Source: Pycnococcus provasolii
Lineage: Eukaryota; Chlorophyta; Pseudoscourfieldiophyceae; Pseudoscourfieldiales; Pycnococcaceae
Length of the DNA: 64,000 nt
Assembly: GCA_938743325.2 (NCBI GenBank)
Contig: OW568876.1
Coordinates: 1 to 64,000 of the forward strand
Reading direction: 5' to 3'
The translations under genes were made by a program, and so were the position numbers. The first letter of the stretch is position 1, and the number at the start of each line of letters is the position of its first letter. Below are positions 48,673 through 59,181 of this stretch, piece by piece. The notes below the pieces were generated by a model. It had not been told where the DNA came from. It did no database searches and was given only the letters and a program-made list of their open reading frames with translations.

Positions 48673-48843
48673 ATGGGACACGACACAATCTGGAACAGCC
48701 ACCCGAAGAAGTACGGTCTCGGCTCGCGTCACTGCCGTGTGTGCAACAACACGCACGGACTCATCCGTAAGTACGGATTAAATATCTGCCGACAGTGCTT
48801 CCGACAGTACGCGAAGGACATTGGATTCGTCAAGTACCGCTAA
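48673..48843 (+). CDS. RPS29: Cytosolic ribosomal protein S29 (uS14)
   Basis: 56 residues from ATG 48673, exactly the usual eukaryotic length. The zinc ribbon [20 protein letters not shown] gives two CxxC pairs, and the C-terminal [11 protein letters not shown] is typical. It is a small-subunit protein close to the mRNA path. AATAAA at 48967-48972. Confidence 0.96.
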   Translation: MGHDTIWNSHPKKYGLGSRHCRVCNNTHGLIRKYGLNICRQCFRQYAKDIGFVKYR

Positions 48844-49081
48844 GCTATCAGCCAGCCAAGCCGACAGTCCCGTTCGGTTCGGTTGTACACTTGTCGTGTG
48901 CTGCATCGGTGCACAAAAATCCTGCCTTCCACGACTCTTTTGTAATGACCGTGGGATTTCCTTGAAAATAAAACAAAACATACGTCTTTCATTACTATAT
49001 GTTTTGGAAATAACACACACGCGCAGCACACGGCAAGAGAGAAGGAGAGAGTGGTGAGCGCCGCAGGACGTGCGAAGGCTA

Positions 49082-49796
49082 TTACTTCTTCGCGTCTGCG
49101 TTCACTTTCATGCCGCCCTTCTCAAGAGTAAAGCTTCCCTTGGTCGTGTACTTTCCCTTGGCACCTCGGTAGCCTGCAGACGGGTCGGAGAACTGCGGCG
49201 GGTCCAGCGGAAGTCCCGCGCGTTTCGTGCTGTACACGCTCCCGTAGTCAAACCAGCGCGTGTGACGCTTAAGCCTGCTGTGCGTGTTCGGTTCCTTCGC
49301 CACGACGTACGTCCAGCCCTGGTTACTTGCGAAGTGCTCCGCCGCCTCGCGAGTGTCGAACGTCAGGTGGCTGTATCCGACGTTCGCGAGCGGGTCTGAC
49401 GTGCTCGTCCATCCCATGAGCGGGTTTTCCCACCTCCCTCCGTACTCAAACTCAATTTTCCACTTTCCCAAGCAAGCCAAGCCCTGCTGGCTCGGCGGGC
49501 GCGCGGGGCTGTAGATGGTCACCTAAACACAGTATTTTTGTATTGTTTTAGAGAGGTTGTCAGTTTCCTTGCTGAGTCACACGGAGAAAGCCCACGCAAA
49601 GACCAAAAAAAAAACCCGCGCAGACGCATAATAATAGGCCAAGGGCGACGAGTCAAAGTTCCCTACGTACCTTTCGCTGGTAGGTGGATTCCGGCGAGCC
49701 CGCGACTATCCCCCACGACGTTGCGTACGCGCGCACTGCTGACGCGCAAGCGAGCGGGCGCGCCCCCTGGCCCGCGAAGGCTGCGAGCGCGAACAT
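49082..49796 (-). CDS. NDUFS4: Complex I 18-kDa subunit NDUFS4, one intron
   Basis: 188 residues from two exons: 49796-49671 (42 codons) and 49522-49082, with a 147-nt phase-0 intron (GTACGT...TTTAG). The junction gives [19 protein letters not shown], matching the family (RKVLIYSPAR in plants). The core [35 protein letters not shown] and HTRWFDYGS follows. Exon 1 encodes a mitochondrial presequence. Accessory subunit of the matrix arm near the NADH module. The C-terminal 50 residues extend beyond the animal form. Confidence 0.93.
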
Positions 49797-50039
49797 GAGA
49801 GTGCGGTTGGACGAGCGAGGTCGACGACGCGTTCGTTGAGAAAGGGACGAGAACAGCCAGCCCGGGGGGTGGGTTCGCTCAGGAGAGGAGGGACGGAGCC
49901 ACCCGGCCAAAGAGAAGAGAACAACGTTGCCGAATAACCCTAACCCTAACCCTAACCGAATTCGGCTTCCGCTCGTCGTCTCCCTCGTCCTTCTCCTGAT
50001 GTTATCCACTTTTTCGCATCGTCCTCCGCGCTCGTTCGC
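49797..50039. promoter_or_regulatory. Head-to-head promoter NDUFS4/HIBADH with interstitial telomeric repeat
   Basis: AACCCTAACCCTAACCCTAACC at 49935-49957, almost four CCCTAA units, inside a 243-bp divergent region. Confidence 0.75.
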
Positions 50040-51089
50040 ATGAGCCTGTCTATAGGTCGGTCTTTACGTGCTGCTTCGTTCTGGCGTACACTGACCTATA
50101 CGCAAACACAGCCTCTCGCGCGACGACGACGTCTACCACCGGCTCATAGCTTAAGCACCATGGCGGCGGCAGCGGCACCGTTCCAACCGGCGTTCGACGC
50201 AAGCGTGCCCAAGTCCACGCGCGTCGGATTCATTGGAACGGGAATCATGGGCGCGCCCATGGCGCAGCACATAATGGACGCAGGATATCCACTCACCGTA
50301 TACACGAGAACCAAGTCCAAGGCTGAGCAACTCATCGCAAACGGTGCCGAGTACGCCGCATCACCCGCTGAAGTCGCAGCGGCGTCCGACGTCGTGTGCA
50401 CCATGCTAGGTTTTCCCAAGGACATCGAGCAGGTTATCCTGCACCCTGAAACGGGCGTCGTCGCGAACCTAAAGCCTGGCTCTGTCGTCATTGACTTCAC
50501 AACTACTGAGCCTGTATTGGCCGAACGAATTGCAGCAGAAGCGAGTGCAAGAAACGCGGGTGCGTGTGACTGCCCCGTTTCTGGAGGAGACAAGGGCGCA
50601 AAGGCGGCCAAGCTGTCAATTTTTTGCGGAGCGGAACCAGCCGTGCTTGAGTCCGTCAAGCATGTGCTCGCATGCCTTGGAACGGCATTTCCCATGGGAA
50701 TCCCTGGCAAGGGGCAACACGCGAAAATGGCAAACCAAGTTGCCATCGCGACGACGATGATTGGACTGTGCGAATCGATGGTCTACGCGTCCAAAGCGGG
50801 CCTGAACGTCAAAGACTTTCTCAACGCCATCGCGGGCGGCGCGGCGTACTCCAAGAGTCTCGAGCTTTATGCCGACCGAATCACGGGCGGGGACATGGCG
50901 CCGGGATTCATGGTGGAGCACTTTGTGAAGGATCTCGGAATCACTCTGCGTGAATGCGAGCGCATGAAAATATCTCTCCCTGGCCTCTCCCTCGCACATT
51001 CGCTCTATCTGAGCGTCATATCTCTCGGACACGAGCGATCGGGAACGCAGGCTTTGATCAGAGCACTTGAGACGATGAACGGCAGCTAA
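50040..51089 (+). CDS. 3-hydroxyisobutyrate dehydrogenase-family oxidoreductase
   Basis: 349 residues from ATG 50040; the next ATG (50160) would remove the basic, Ser-rich presequence-like leader, suggesting mitochondrial or plastid import of the longer form. NAD(P)-binding motif VGFIGTGIMGAPMAQHIMDA, substrate loop DCPVSGGDKGAK, and GKGQHAKMANQ with the catalytic Lys. The family covers 3-hydroxyisobutyrate dehydrogenase, glyoxylate/succinic semialdehyde reductase and tartronate semialdehyde reductase; the substrate cannot be fixed here. Confidence 0.88.
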   Translation: MSLSIGRSLRAASFWRTLTYTQTQPLARRRRLPPAHSLSTMAAAAAPFQPAFDASVPKSTRVGFIGTGIMGAPMAQHIMDAGYPLTVYTRTKSKAEQLIANGAEYAASPAEVAAASDVVCTMLGFPKDIEQVILHPETGVVANLKPGSVVIDFTTTEPVLAERIAAEASARNAGACDCPVSGGDKGAKAAKLSIFCGAEPAVLESVKHVLACLGTAFPMGIPGKGQHAKMANQVAIATTMIGLCESMVYASKAGLNVKDFLNAIAGGAAYSKSLELYADRITGGDMAPGFMVEHFVKDLGITLRECERMKISLPGLSLAHSLYLSVISLGHERSGTQALIRALETMNGS

Positions 51090-51227
51090 ATTTTCTCAAT
51101 CAGTAATATGGTGGATGACACTTTTTTTCTACGACTGGCGGTGGGTGGAAGGTACAGTATTATGTAAAGTCATAACAGTCTAATATGGTGGATACTATGG
51201 TACAAAAGTTTTAGTAGTAGCAAGTTC

Positions 51228-52814
51228 TTAGCCGTGCACGTGCAATCGTCCCGTCTCTTGGAGAATGCGCAGGCCGTGGCTATGCGTCAAATCATCCATC
51301 AGCGGCACTTCCGGCTTGAAGCCATCCTTGTTGGGATAGTACAGCTCCATCGCATTGGAGCCGCTTCGATACCGCGCGCGAAACCGCTTGTCGCGCTTAA
51401 GCCGCGTGTCGCCCTCCGCGCCAGGCGCGGCGATGGCAACTCCGTACACGTGAACCTCCGAGCACAGCTGAAGGCTTAGTAATGAGGCGAGGAAGATTTG
51501 ACTAAGCGTCGGTGCCGAGTCCTTGTAGCATCCCAGCTCGAGCGTGCGTATCGTCTCGCGGACGCGCTCGTGTGCATCGTGGATGCGCTTCAGCAATACT
51601 GGACTGAGCAGGTACCTCCGATTGCCCGGAAACACCTCGGTGAAAGGTGCAAACGCGTTGTGATCCGGCGCGCGCACCTGACCGCCCACCTCGCCAGGCT
51701 TGGACGCAATGCCGGGCACGCTCATGAAGTACACAACCTTCTCAGGACTAGGCACGCCCTGCGCCCACCACGTGCTCGCGGTGACGACGCTCTTCGTCTG
51801 GTTCGTCACAACCTCCGTGCCAAGCAGGCTGTGCACCATTCTCGCGTAGTCACCAGCCACGAGCCTGTGCGTGGTGCGCGATCCAACGTCGCGCTCGAAG
51901 CCTTGCGTGGGCGCGTTGTCGAAGCGTAGCACCATCGCGTGCCCGTCAATCTCGTCGCCCCAGCCCTTGCTGACGACGCGCCCCTTGCCGCCAGATGTTG
52001 CGTTGTAACCGTCCAGGATGTGCTTGCTCGAAGACACCACCGCGCACGTCTTGTACGCAGGCTTCCAGTTCTCGCGCGGAAGAAACGGCGTGACTCCGCT
52101 GAGGCTGACTGCCCACGTGAGCGCGCACGCCTTGGTGCGGCACAGAACGCGCGGGTACTTCTTCATGCTCTTGGCACTGACAATGAGGTCGACATCCTCG
52201 TCGAAGCTTCCCTTTTCGCTGAACGGCCGGCCGAGCGTCTGCAGCACCTTCTCGAGTCTCAGCGAGAACACTTCGGTCGAGCAGTCCGGTCCCGTGAACG
52301 TGCGGTGGCACACGCAGACGCCGCTCGGCAGGCACTTTCCCTTACCCGAGCACGCGCTGGGGCACGTTGCTTGGCTGCAGTCTTCGCCCGAAAAGCCGCT
52401 CTCGCAGATGCATGTGCCGTGTTCGCACATACCGCGCCCGCTGCAATCGTTCGCGCAGTCGCCGTCCCCATCCGTGTCGTCGATCGGCTGCGTCGTCGCC
52501 TTGGCTGCTAGAGGCGAGCAGTCGAGGTTGCCGTCTATGCCCGTCTCCCGGTCGTTATCGATTCCGAGTCGCTGTGAGAGCAGGACGCATACCTGTTGAT
52601 CGCGTGTGCGTGTGTGTGTGTGTGTGTGTATTGGTTCGAGGTCAGATCAAAGGTGCGAAAGAGGGAGAACACGAAGGGCTCTCGGACTGGAATTGAGGGG
52701 AGCCCTTGCAAGGTGTGATTGATTGCGACGTACGACGACGAGGTTAATGAACGGCCAGTACTTGACGACGAGCCAGAGCGCGTTGGCCGGAGAAGCGCCG
52801 CCCGTCGCTGCCAT
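51228..52814 (-). CDS. Sialyltransferase-like (GT29) protein with EGF-like repeats, one intron
   Basis: 481 residues from two exons: 52814-52734 (27 codons) and 52592-51228, with a 141-nt intron (GTACGT...CAACAG). The join completes a type II signal anchor (ALWLVVKYWPFINLVV-VCVL). Two EGF-like modules at about 74-130 follow (CSGRGMCEHGTCICESGFSG, CSGKGKCLPSGVCVC). The catalytic part has the sialyl motif L region (TCAVVSSSKHILDGY ... GDEIDGHAMVLRFDNAP, VGSRTTHRL), an S-like motif (APTLSQIFLASLLSLQLCSE, VHVYG) and a late His region. Probably a Golgi glycosyltransferase; plant homologues are not proven sialyltransferases. A second in-frame acceptor 21 nt downstream (CTCACAG) is a weaker alternative. 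Confidence 0.85.
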
Positions 52815-53108
52815 CCGGATGTCCCTGCCCTTCCTTCCCTCACTCGCTCGCTCCGTCGCGTCTTGTCGTCGGCGAGAAGTTAACCGAGGAGGGGGGGGGG
52901 GGGGGCGGACGAGAGCAAGGGACGGACAGACGCCAAGAGGGGCAAGGGAGGGCAGGGCTACGATAGGGTTTAAGGGCTAGGGTTACCCTTAGGGTTGCGG
53001 CCCTTCGCCTTCGCCTTCGCCTTCGCTTGTGGTACAGGTAACTCGTCCCCGTCCTCCCTCCCCCTTGCTTTCTCCACCACGCGTTTTAGTTCCCCTCCGT
53101 CGACCGGG
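52815..53108. promoter_or_regulatory. Head-to-head promoter GT29/SelU with telobox words
   Basis: A G-run near 52890-52903 and telomere-like words (ATAGGGTTTAAGGGCTAGGG, ACCCTTAGGG) at 52971-52996, followed by CTTCGC repeats at about 53003-53027. Confidence 0.6.
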
Positions 53109-53995
53109 ATGATGGCCGCTCGTCTCATGGCTCGGGCCAGCCCTCGTCGTCTGGTGGCCCGCCGTAACGCCGTGGTTGCGTCGTCGTCGCGCGCGGTGCC
53201 GTGCTCCGTCACGCCCGAAGGAGTCGCCACTGTCAATAACAAAAGCGTGTCGTACGGCGCCACGCTCAAAACAGCCAGGCTCGTCAACTCCTCAGGCACG
53301 ACGACCGTCGGTGACGCAATTGGAGACAACGGTGTCGTTGTCTTCCTGCGACACTTGGGCTGGTAAGTCTACCTCTAACCATCCATGGCAGATGAACAAC
53401 AATCACTAACAACCTAACACACTAAATGAAATAGACTGTATTGCTGGTCGCATGCGAAGGAGGTTCGTCTTTTTTGCTTTGATTTGCTTCTTCTCGTGCT
53501 GAAATACAATCACTGACGCCATCAAACCTTCGACATTAGTGGTCGTCGGCAGTGGACGACCTCCCTGAGGGTATGCGACTTGTGATGCTTTCTATCGGCG
53601 ACGTGGAAAAACTCAACCAGTTTCTGGACGCGAATCCGGAAGTCACCCGCGACTTGATGTACGTCGACGCATCCGAGTACAAGTTTGATGCTTACAACGA
53701 CGCAGGTCTCGCGCTCATTGGCGATAACGAGGCGCAGAGTGCGGAAGCCGCGAAAGACATGAAACCTCCTGGATTCACGACTGGACAGTGGTGGACGTAC
53801 CTCACAAGCGTGATGAAGTTGTCTCCCGTACCGAAGGACATGAAGTTTGGCGAGATTCCAGAAGGCGTCAAGCGTCTCGGAGGCACTTTCGTCGTCGAAA
53901 ACGGCAAAATCACCGCCGCTTGGATCGACCCTCTACCTGGCTCATACCCAGAGCCTGCGGAGGTGCTTCGAACAGTCGAAAAAGTGGCTGCTTAA
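53109..53995 (+). CDS. SELU: Prx-like2/SelU-type thioredoxin-fold protein, probable selenoprotein
   Basis: 245 residues from three exons: 53109-53362, 53435-53462 (28-nt microexon) and 53540-53995; introns of 72 and 77 nt with GT-AG ends. Exon 1 ends VVVFLRHLG-TG and exon 2 begins with A, giving an in-frame TGA at residue 85 followed by LYCWSHAKE, i.e. a UxxC motif where relatives have CxxC (FLRHFGCxxC). Exon 3 continues in phase (WSSAVDDLPEGMRLVMLSIG, then GGTFVVENGKITAAW). Total coding length is a multiple of three. A SECIS-like stem-loop lies 66 nt after the stop. The basic N-terminus suggests organelle import. Family role: peroxiredoxin-like antioxidant or prostamide-synthase-type reductase; exact substrate unknown. 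Confidence 0.88.
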
Positions 53996-54754
53996 AAAGG
54001 ATTTTTTTTTTCACTTTTGCAAGCTTTTTTTTTTCAAGGACGAACGAAATACAGTACAGCGTGACGCGTCGTGTGCGCGAAAATAGGATCTGGATTTCCT
54101 TCGCACACGCGCTGATAATAATCACTGTGAGCTCGTTCTTTTGATGTAAATCGAACTCTTTCTCTTTTTTCCTCGCCGACGTGCCGTTGTGAACGGCGGC
54201 AGGACACACACACCTCTGCACGCGTACCAGCCGTAGCAGCTTCACGCTTAAAATAGGATGCACTAGTTGGTGGTGTGTGATTTGTGACGTTGTGTGCACG
54301 AATACCCCTCAGCTCGGTTCTACAGCGCCATTATCTAACAAGGTAATTTGAGGCTGGCACGTTTCACCCGTGTGACGGGTGTTAGAAACCTTCATCCTAG
54401 AGGATTTGAACTGGAAGGATCAATTTCCTGGGGTGAAAAAAAATTCACCCCGGTTGGCGATCACGGGGAAACCAGTCATAACCGTCACCGATCCCCGGCT
54501 AATTCCTACCCCTTGGACCCGCTCCCCCCCCACGGCCAACCCGAAAGGGACGGCCCCCCCTCCCTTCCATCCCCCCCTCACCTCAGCACACACGCAGTAC
54601 GCACCTTAAGAGGTACGGTACCGGTAGCGTGTAGTAATCTTACGTAGGTAGGTACTGCATTTATGTTTCTACACAGTCACAGCAAGGAAAAAAACCGCCG
54701 CCGTCGCCGTCGCCGTCGCCACCGCCACCGCCACCACGCCAAGTGTATCCTATC
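53996..54754. other. Convergent 3' region after SelU
   Basis: Besides the SECIS element this 759-bp stretch has no gene. It holds poly-T runs near 54003-54040, a C-rich stretch near 54525-54580 and a (CCGTCG)/(CCACCG) microsatellite at about 54693-54738 just past the stop of the translocator gene. Confidence 0.5.
54056..54126 (+). promoter_or_regulatory. SECIS element, type II, in the SelU 3' UTR
   Basis: Core 54061-54116. The non-Watson-Crick quartet is TGAC (54062-54065) opposite TGAT (54113-54116): U-U, G-A, A-G, C-U. Above it is an 11-bp helix (with one bulged T at 54069), then AAAA at 54080-54083 in the apical bulge, then a 4-bp helix (AGGA/TCCT) with an 8-nt loop. Below the quartet, ACAGT/ACTGT can form helix I. 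This is the SBP2-binding signal that recodes UGA as selenocysteine. Confidence 0.85.
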
Positions 54755-56014
54755 CTACTTCGCAGCCTTCTTCTCAGCCATCTGAGCAAGCGAGTACAGG
54801 AACACGCCGCCAACTGCAACCAACGCCGCGATCCAGCCTTGCATGGTGATGGTGTTCTTCAGCACGACAACCGAGGCAACAATGATGACGACGCGCTTGA
54901 CGGTGTTGGCGATGCTGTGCGAGAGCGGCGAAAGTTCCGCGAGCGCCTGGTAGCTCGTCTGGTTGTACGTGTGGTACAGCACAGAGCCGACGGTGAGGAA
55001 GATGGGGAAACCCCACGCAGCCTCCGCGTAGTTAAGCTTCACCATAGCTGCCTGCGCATCCGCGAACGCCGTGCCGAGGTGCGCACCTTCCGCCAAGAGG
55101 CTGAACGGGAGGAGGAGGACGGAGCTGACGATCGCGATGCCGGCGTAGAGGTTGATGCCCCGAAGTCCTAGGTCTGCCTGCATTTGCTTGCTCGTCACAC
55201 CGCGAAAAGCGCACGCGATGTTCGACACCATCGCCATGCTGAACGCAAGCATGGAGAAGTTGATCTCCGTCGCCGAGCTCAACGCCACGCCCACAACCAC
55301 GGGAAACAAGCTCAGCCACGTCCACACGGAGTAGCGTTTGCCGAAGAAGAGGGTCAGCAGCACGACCGAGCATACGGGTTCCGCCGCCTTGACCACCTGC
55401 GTGATTGAGACGGAGCTGAACTTGTAGCTGACGCACGCGCTGACGTGCGCGATCAGGTGCAGGATGGACGTGGGAAGCAGCACCTTGCACTTCTTCCACG
55501 TCAGCCCACCTTCTGGCGCGGGGAACACCTTGGTGGCCCACAGCGCGAGCATAAGTGCGGCGCCGGTGGCGATTTGAATCCAGCTTAGCAGCCACGGGTA
55601 CGGGAAGACGGTGAGCGTCTTCTTATTGAAGATGGCGAAGCATGCGTTCAGGAAGAACCAGCCACACAGGCTCGCCGCGATGCGCGCTTGCCTCCACTTA
55701 TCTCCCTCGTCTTCGGCAGGTGCGTCGATCGCATCCGCGCCCGCCGCGGCTTGCACGTCCCTTGTTGGTGTGGAATTGTAGGTTCGCCTTGAACGTGACG
55801 ACGCTGACAAGCCTCGCGTTCGCTGCTGCTTCTCCCCGGGATAGCAAGCGGCTATCACGTGTCTGTCTCGCGTCTGTGTTGACTGCTGCAGCTGCAGCTT
55901 CTGCTTCTGAGCGTGCGCCGACTTGCTGACCCGCCTTGCAGAAGTCGACGGAGTACAGCTGCGTAAAGACTGTAGACCTCTCCCAGAGAGGTTGACGAAG
56001 CTGCAAGGGGCCAT
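54755..56014 (-). CDS. Plastid triose-phosphate/phosphate translocator family protein
   Basis: 419 residues from ATG 56014. About 110 residues of Ser/Arg/Gln-rich transit sequence precede a drug/metabolite transporter core with about ten membrane helices: WFFLNACFAIFNKKTLTVFP, YKFSSVSITQVVKAAEPVCS, LTLFFGKRYSVWTWLSLFPV, FRGVTSKQMQ and TYNQTSYQALAELSPLSHSI with NTVKRVVIIV. The KAAEP and TVKR elements are those of plastid phosphate antiporters (TPT, PPT, GPT, XPT). Exchanges phosphorylated C3, C5 or C6 compounds for phosphate across the inner envelope; subtype not resolvable here. Confidence 0.93.
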   Translation of the reverse strand: MAPCSFVNLSGRGLQSLRSCTPSTSARRVSKSAHAQKQKLQLQQSTQTRDRHVIAACYPGEKQQRTRGLSASSRSRRTYNSTPTRDVQAAAGADAIDAPAEDEGDKWRQARIAASLCGWFFLNACFAIFNKKTLTVFPYPWLLSWIQIATGAALMLALWATKVFPAPEGGLTWKKCKVLLPTSILHLIAHVSACVSYKFSSVSITQVVKAAEPVCSVVLLTLFFGKRYSVWTWLSLFPVVVGVALSSATEINFSMLAFSMAMVSNIACAFRGVTSKQMQADLGLRGINLYAGIAIVSSVLLLPFSLLAEGAHLGTAFADAQAAMVKLNYAEAAWGFPIFLTVGSVLYHTYNQTSYQALAELSPLSHSIANTVKRVVIIVASVVVLKNTITMQGWIAALVAVGGVFLYSLAQMAEKKAAK

Positions 56015-56742
56015 GCTTGCTTGATCTGAAGTGACACGACGAGACGAAGGGAGACTAAACGTAAAGTTTACGACGAGAGAGAAGAGAGGACGAATAAATG
56101 TAAGAGGACGAGAGAAGAGGTTGAGGACGAGGTGGAGGGGAGGGGAGGGGAGCGGGTTCTGGCGGCTGGGACAAGGCACAAGGAAGGGGGTGGTTGTTGC
56201 ACCCGGCCAGTGGGTTGCCAGTTCCCAGTGGCTGAGTGGGGTGGCAAAGGATAACCACCTCCTCCGCAGTCCGCGGCCGCAGCAACCTCACCAACTCGGG
56301 CTGTCGGGAACAGAACAGAACAGAACACCTCGCCCTATCGTAGCTAAGGTTACCCTAGAAGAGAAGAATTCAAATGCATGCACGTCGCTGTCAGTTCACA
56401 GGTTCACAGGAAGAAGATAGACTACCTTTAGGTCCCCTAGAAACCCTAACCACCCTTCCTAGGGTAACCCTAACCACCCACCTCGGGATAACCCTAACAC
56501 CCAAGCTTGGACCCTAAAACCCTAACTTTATCTTTGTTCCCTCCTTCTGAATGAGAGGTCTGGTATCTGGGGATCCGTTGTTGGATGCCCCTCCCTCCTT
56601 TTCTGCAGTTCTTCCGCGATCCCTTCCTCCCCCTCCCCCCTTTCCCTTTTTCACCATCCACCCTCCGCGCAGACAGACATCTGCTGTGGCGGCTCACATC
56701 ACATCACACCGCACCGCACAACACCGCACCGCACCAGAAGCA
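56015..56742. promoter_or_regulatory. Head-to-head promoter with interstitial telomeric words
   Basis: Several telobox words at 56450-56527: AAACCCTAACC, GTAACCCTAACC, ATAACCCTAAC and AAACCCTAAC, spaced by 15-30 bp; GGTTACCCTAG at 56349. Also a repeated GAGGACGA tract near 56085-56135. Confidence 0.7.
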
Positions 56743-57098
56743 ATGGCGGCTCTGCGCTCACTCTTCGTTTGTCACTCCGCCCGTGGTCTTGTGGCTGTTT
56801 TGCCCTCTCCTTGTGCTCACGGGGGGCAACTTCAGCTTCCTGTGGTGAATTTTACTTCCGGGAGACAGAAGCTGCAAATCAGCTCATCAGCAGCACGCGA
56901 CGCTCTGAACGACTACTCGGCAACCAGGAGTAGTAAGACTTCTTCGAAGCAGATTTCACACGCCCTTCGCAAGCCGCCAACGTTTTCGTCGCCAGTTTTT
57001 ACGTCCAGAGGATTCGCGTGTGACGCCGCATCGTCGTCGTCGTCGTCGTCGACAGCCACAACAAGGAATACTGATGTTCACGAAGGAAACGTCATAGG

Positions 57099-57129
<31 letters not shown>

Positions 57130-59040
57130 AACAGTTCGACGGAAGATGCGTCGAAGCTCGCAAAACGACAGGCCATAAAACTGCGTGACCGCATGAGCAG
57201 GCTGCTCGAAAGAGGGAGAGCAAGACAAGCAAGCCTGCTGTTCGACCCGTACGTCGTGAGAGCGGCGGGCGCACACGGGCACGTCGACGACGCGAGGAGG
57301 TGCCTCGAGACGCTCATGTACAGCGCGCACGCAGTTGGTGACGTCGACGTGTGCACCGCGGCGCTCGAAGCGATGGACAGAATGCTCGGAGAGAACAAAG
57401 TCGCGTCGGCACGCGCGAGGTGCACGCTCATCAGCACGCTCGCGCGCGCGGGAAAGACGGACGACGCGCGCCGTGCGCTGAGCGAGCTATTCACATCCAT
57501 CGAATCCGCACCACCCAGCGCCATGCCGCCACCTGGCGTGCTTGCCATCGCGGTGTGCGGGCTGAGCTCCGCGTGCCGCAAACGTGGCGACTTCGATGGG
57601 TCGCTGCAGGCGCTGAAGTGGGCGGATAAGGTGCCCGTAACGCACTTCACCGCGTGCAAGCTCGCGACGGAGCGCCTTCTCGTCGCGGCGTGCTTCTACA
57701 ACAACGAGGAGATGGAGGTTTCGAGAACGCTTCGACGAGCGGCGAACGTGCCGCCTCCACGCGACCTCGCCACGAACGCTCCCGATCCAAGCAGGCGACG
57801 CACACCCATGGCATTGCGCGTGGACGCCGTCTGGGGCGATCACGCGCAGCCTCTGCTCTACGACGGATATGGCGACGATGCTGCTTCGAGGGCGGACGCG
57901 TGCTCGTCGTCGCTGCTTGCATCGGCGTACGCTCGGGCCCTCGGCAAGGCGAACGACGTCCGCGGAGGCGTGCACGCGCTGGCCGCCATCGCGCTGCCCG
58001 TCTTGCAGCGAGCGCGCAACGCGAACGCGAACGAGACTGGCGCGCGAGCCGCGCGCGCCCCGCCAGAGGTGGAGGAGTCCGCGACCATGGCGCTGAATGT
58101 CGTGCTCGAGTCGGCTCTGCTTCGCGGCGACTCGACGCGAGATGTCGTCCTCGGGTGCCGCGTCCTTGACGAGCTGGCGACTGGAGCGCCGACCGGCTTT
58201 CAGCAGAACGTTCGCACGGAGATGGTTGGCAAGCGACTACGCGCGCGCCGCAAGAAGCTAGGCAAAGGTGTCGACGACGCTCGTGATCCGATCCCACATC
58301 CGGCGACGGCGGCAGAAAGCATCGTGCGCTCGCACGCCAGCCTGCCGCGTGGTGAAGAGCGTTCGCTCGAGTTTCTGCGCAACCGGAGCGTTCGCCTGCT
58401 GACATCAGCTTCGCGCAAGGTGCCAGGACAGACGTCGGACATTCTCCTGCATGCGGGCGATGTCCCGTACGCGAGTGATCAGAATCGCGAGAAAATGGCT
58501 GAGCGCGAGTGGGCAGCCCTTGCTCGGTACCACGCGATGCGATACGCCGCGGGAGATGACATTCCTCGCGGTAGTGTGCCGCGCCCTCCATCTAAGGATG
58601 CGGTGTCGACAGCATCCAGGGACCTCGCCGCGAGCCGTGCGAACCTCGGCTACGGCCCGTCCGGCGACGCAGACAGTGCGCTGACGCTGCACGCATACGT
58701 GCACGCCCTCGGCACGGTGGCTGCGTTCGACGAAGTCGTCGCGACGCTCGCGGACGCTCCGACAAACGCGTTTGCGTCTCGCGTGTGGCACGCGGCGCTG
58801 TCAACCGCAAGGCGATGGGCTCGTCCTGACGTGTCCCGTCGCGTGCTCAAGCTTATGGCTGAGCGCGACGAGATTCCAAACGCCTTGCATCACGCCACGC
58901 ACCTGGGCGCGCTCGCTCGAAAGGGTTTGCACGGCGATGTGGAGGAATATTACAACAGCCTTCCTCACCCTATTAAGCAGGATGCCGACGTGGCGACCGT
59001 TATGAGCAGAAGTCGCGACGACAGCGGACTTGTTTTGTAA
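56743..59040 (+). CDS. Helical-repeat (PPR-like) organelle protein
   Basis: 765 residues from ATG 56743; upstream open codons are low-complexity. The Arg/Ser-rich leader suggests organelle import, with poly-Ser and poly-Gln runs before residue 135. From about 160 on, repeated helix pairs resemble pentatricopeptide units, e.g. RARCTLISTLARAGKTDDAR, PGVLAIAVCGLSSACRKRGD, ALTLHAYVHALGTVAAFDEV and NALHHATHLGALARKGLHGD. The repeats are degenerate, so a PPR role in organelle RNA processing or translation is likely but not certain. Confidence 0.72.
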
Positions 59041-59181
59041 CAACATATCTGTAAAGACCACTTTTTGTTTTGGACCGCCCAAAAACAATAAGACGCCCAG
59101 CCGCGGTAAGAGAAGGGAGGGTTGTGGTGGGAAGCACGAGCGAGAAAAGAAGAAAGGGGATAAGAAGGCGGTTTGTCTACT

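Noticed and set aside
53363-53434. TGA of the SelU gene as a mis-spliced or broken codon
   Set aside because: No other GT-AG combination near the junction gives Cys or keeps frame; the UxxC context, downstream phase agreement and SECIS fold favour selenocysteine.
57647-58591. 314-codon reverse frame
   Set aside because: Antisense to the PPR-like gene; Arg/Ala/Ser-rich shadow.
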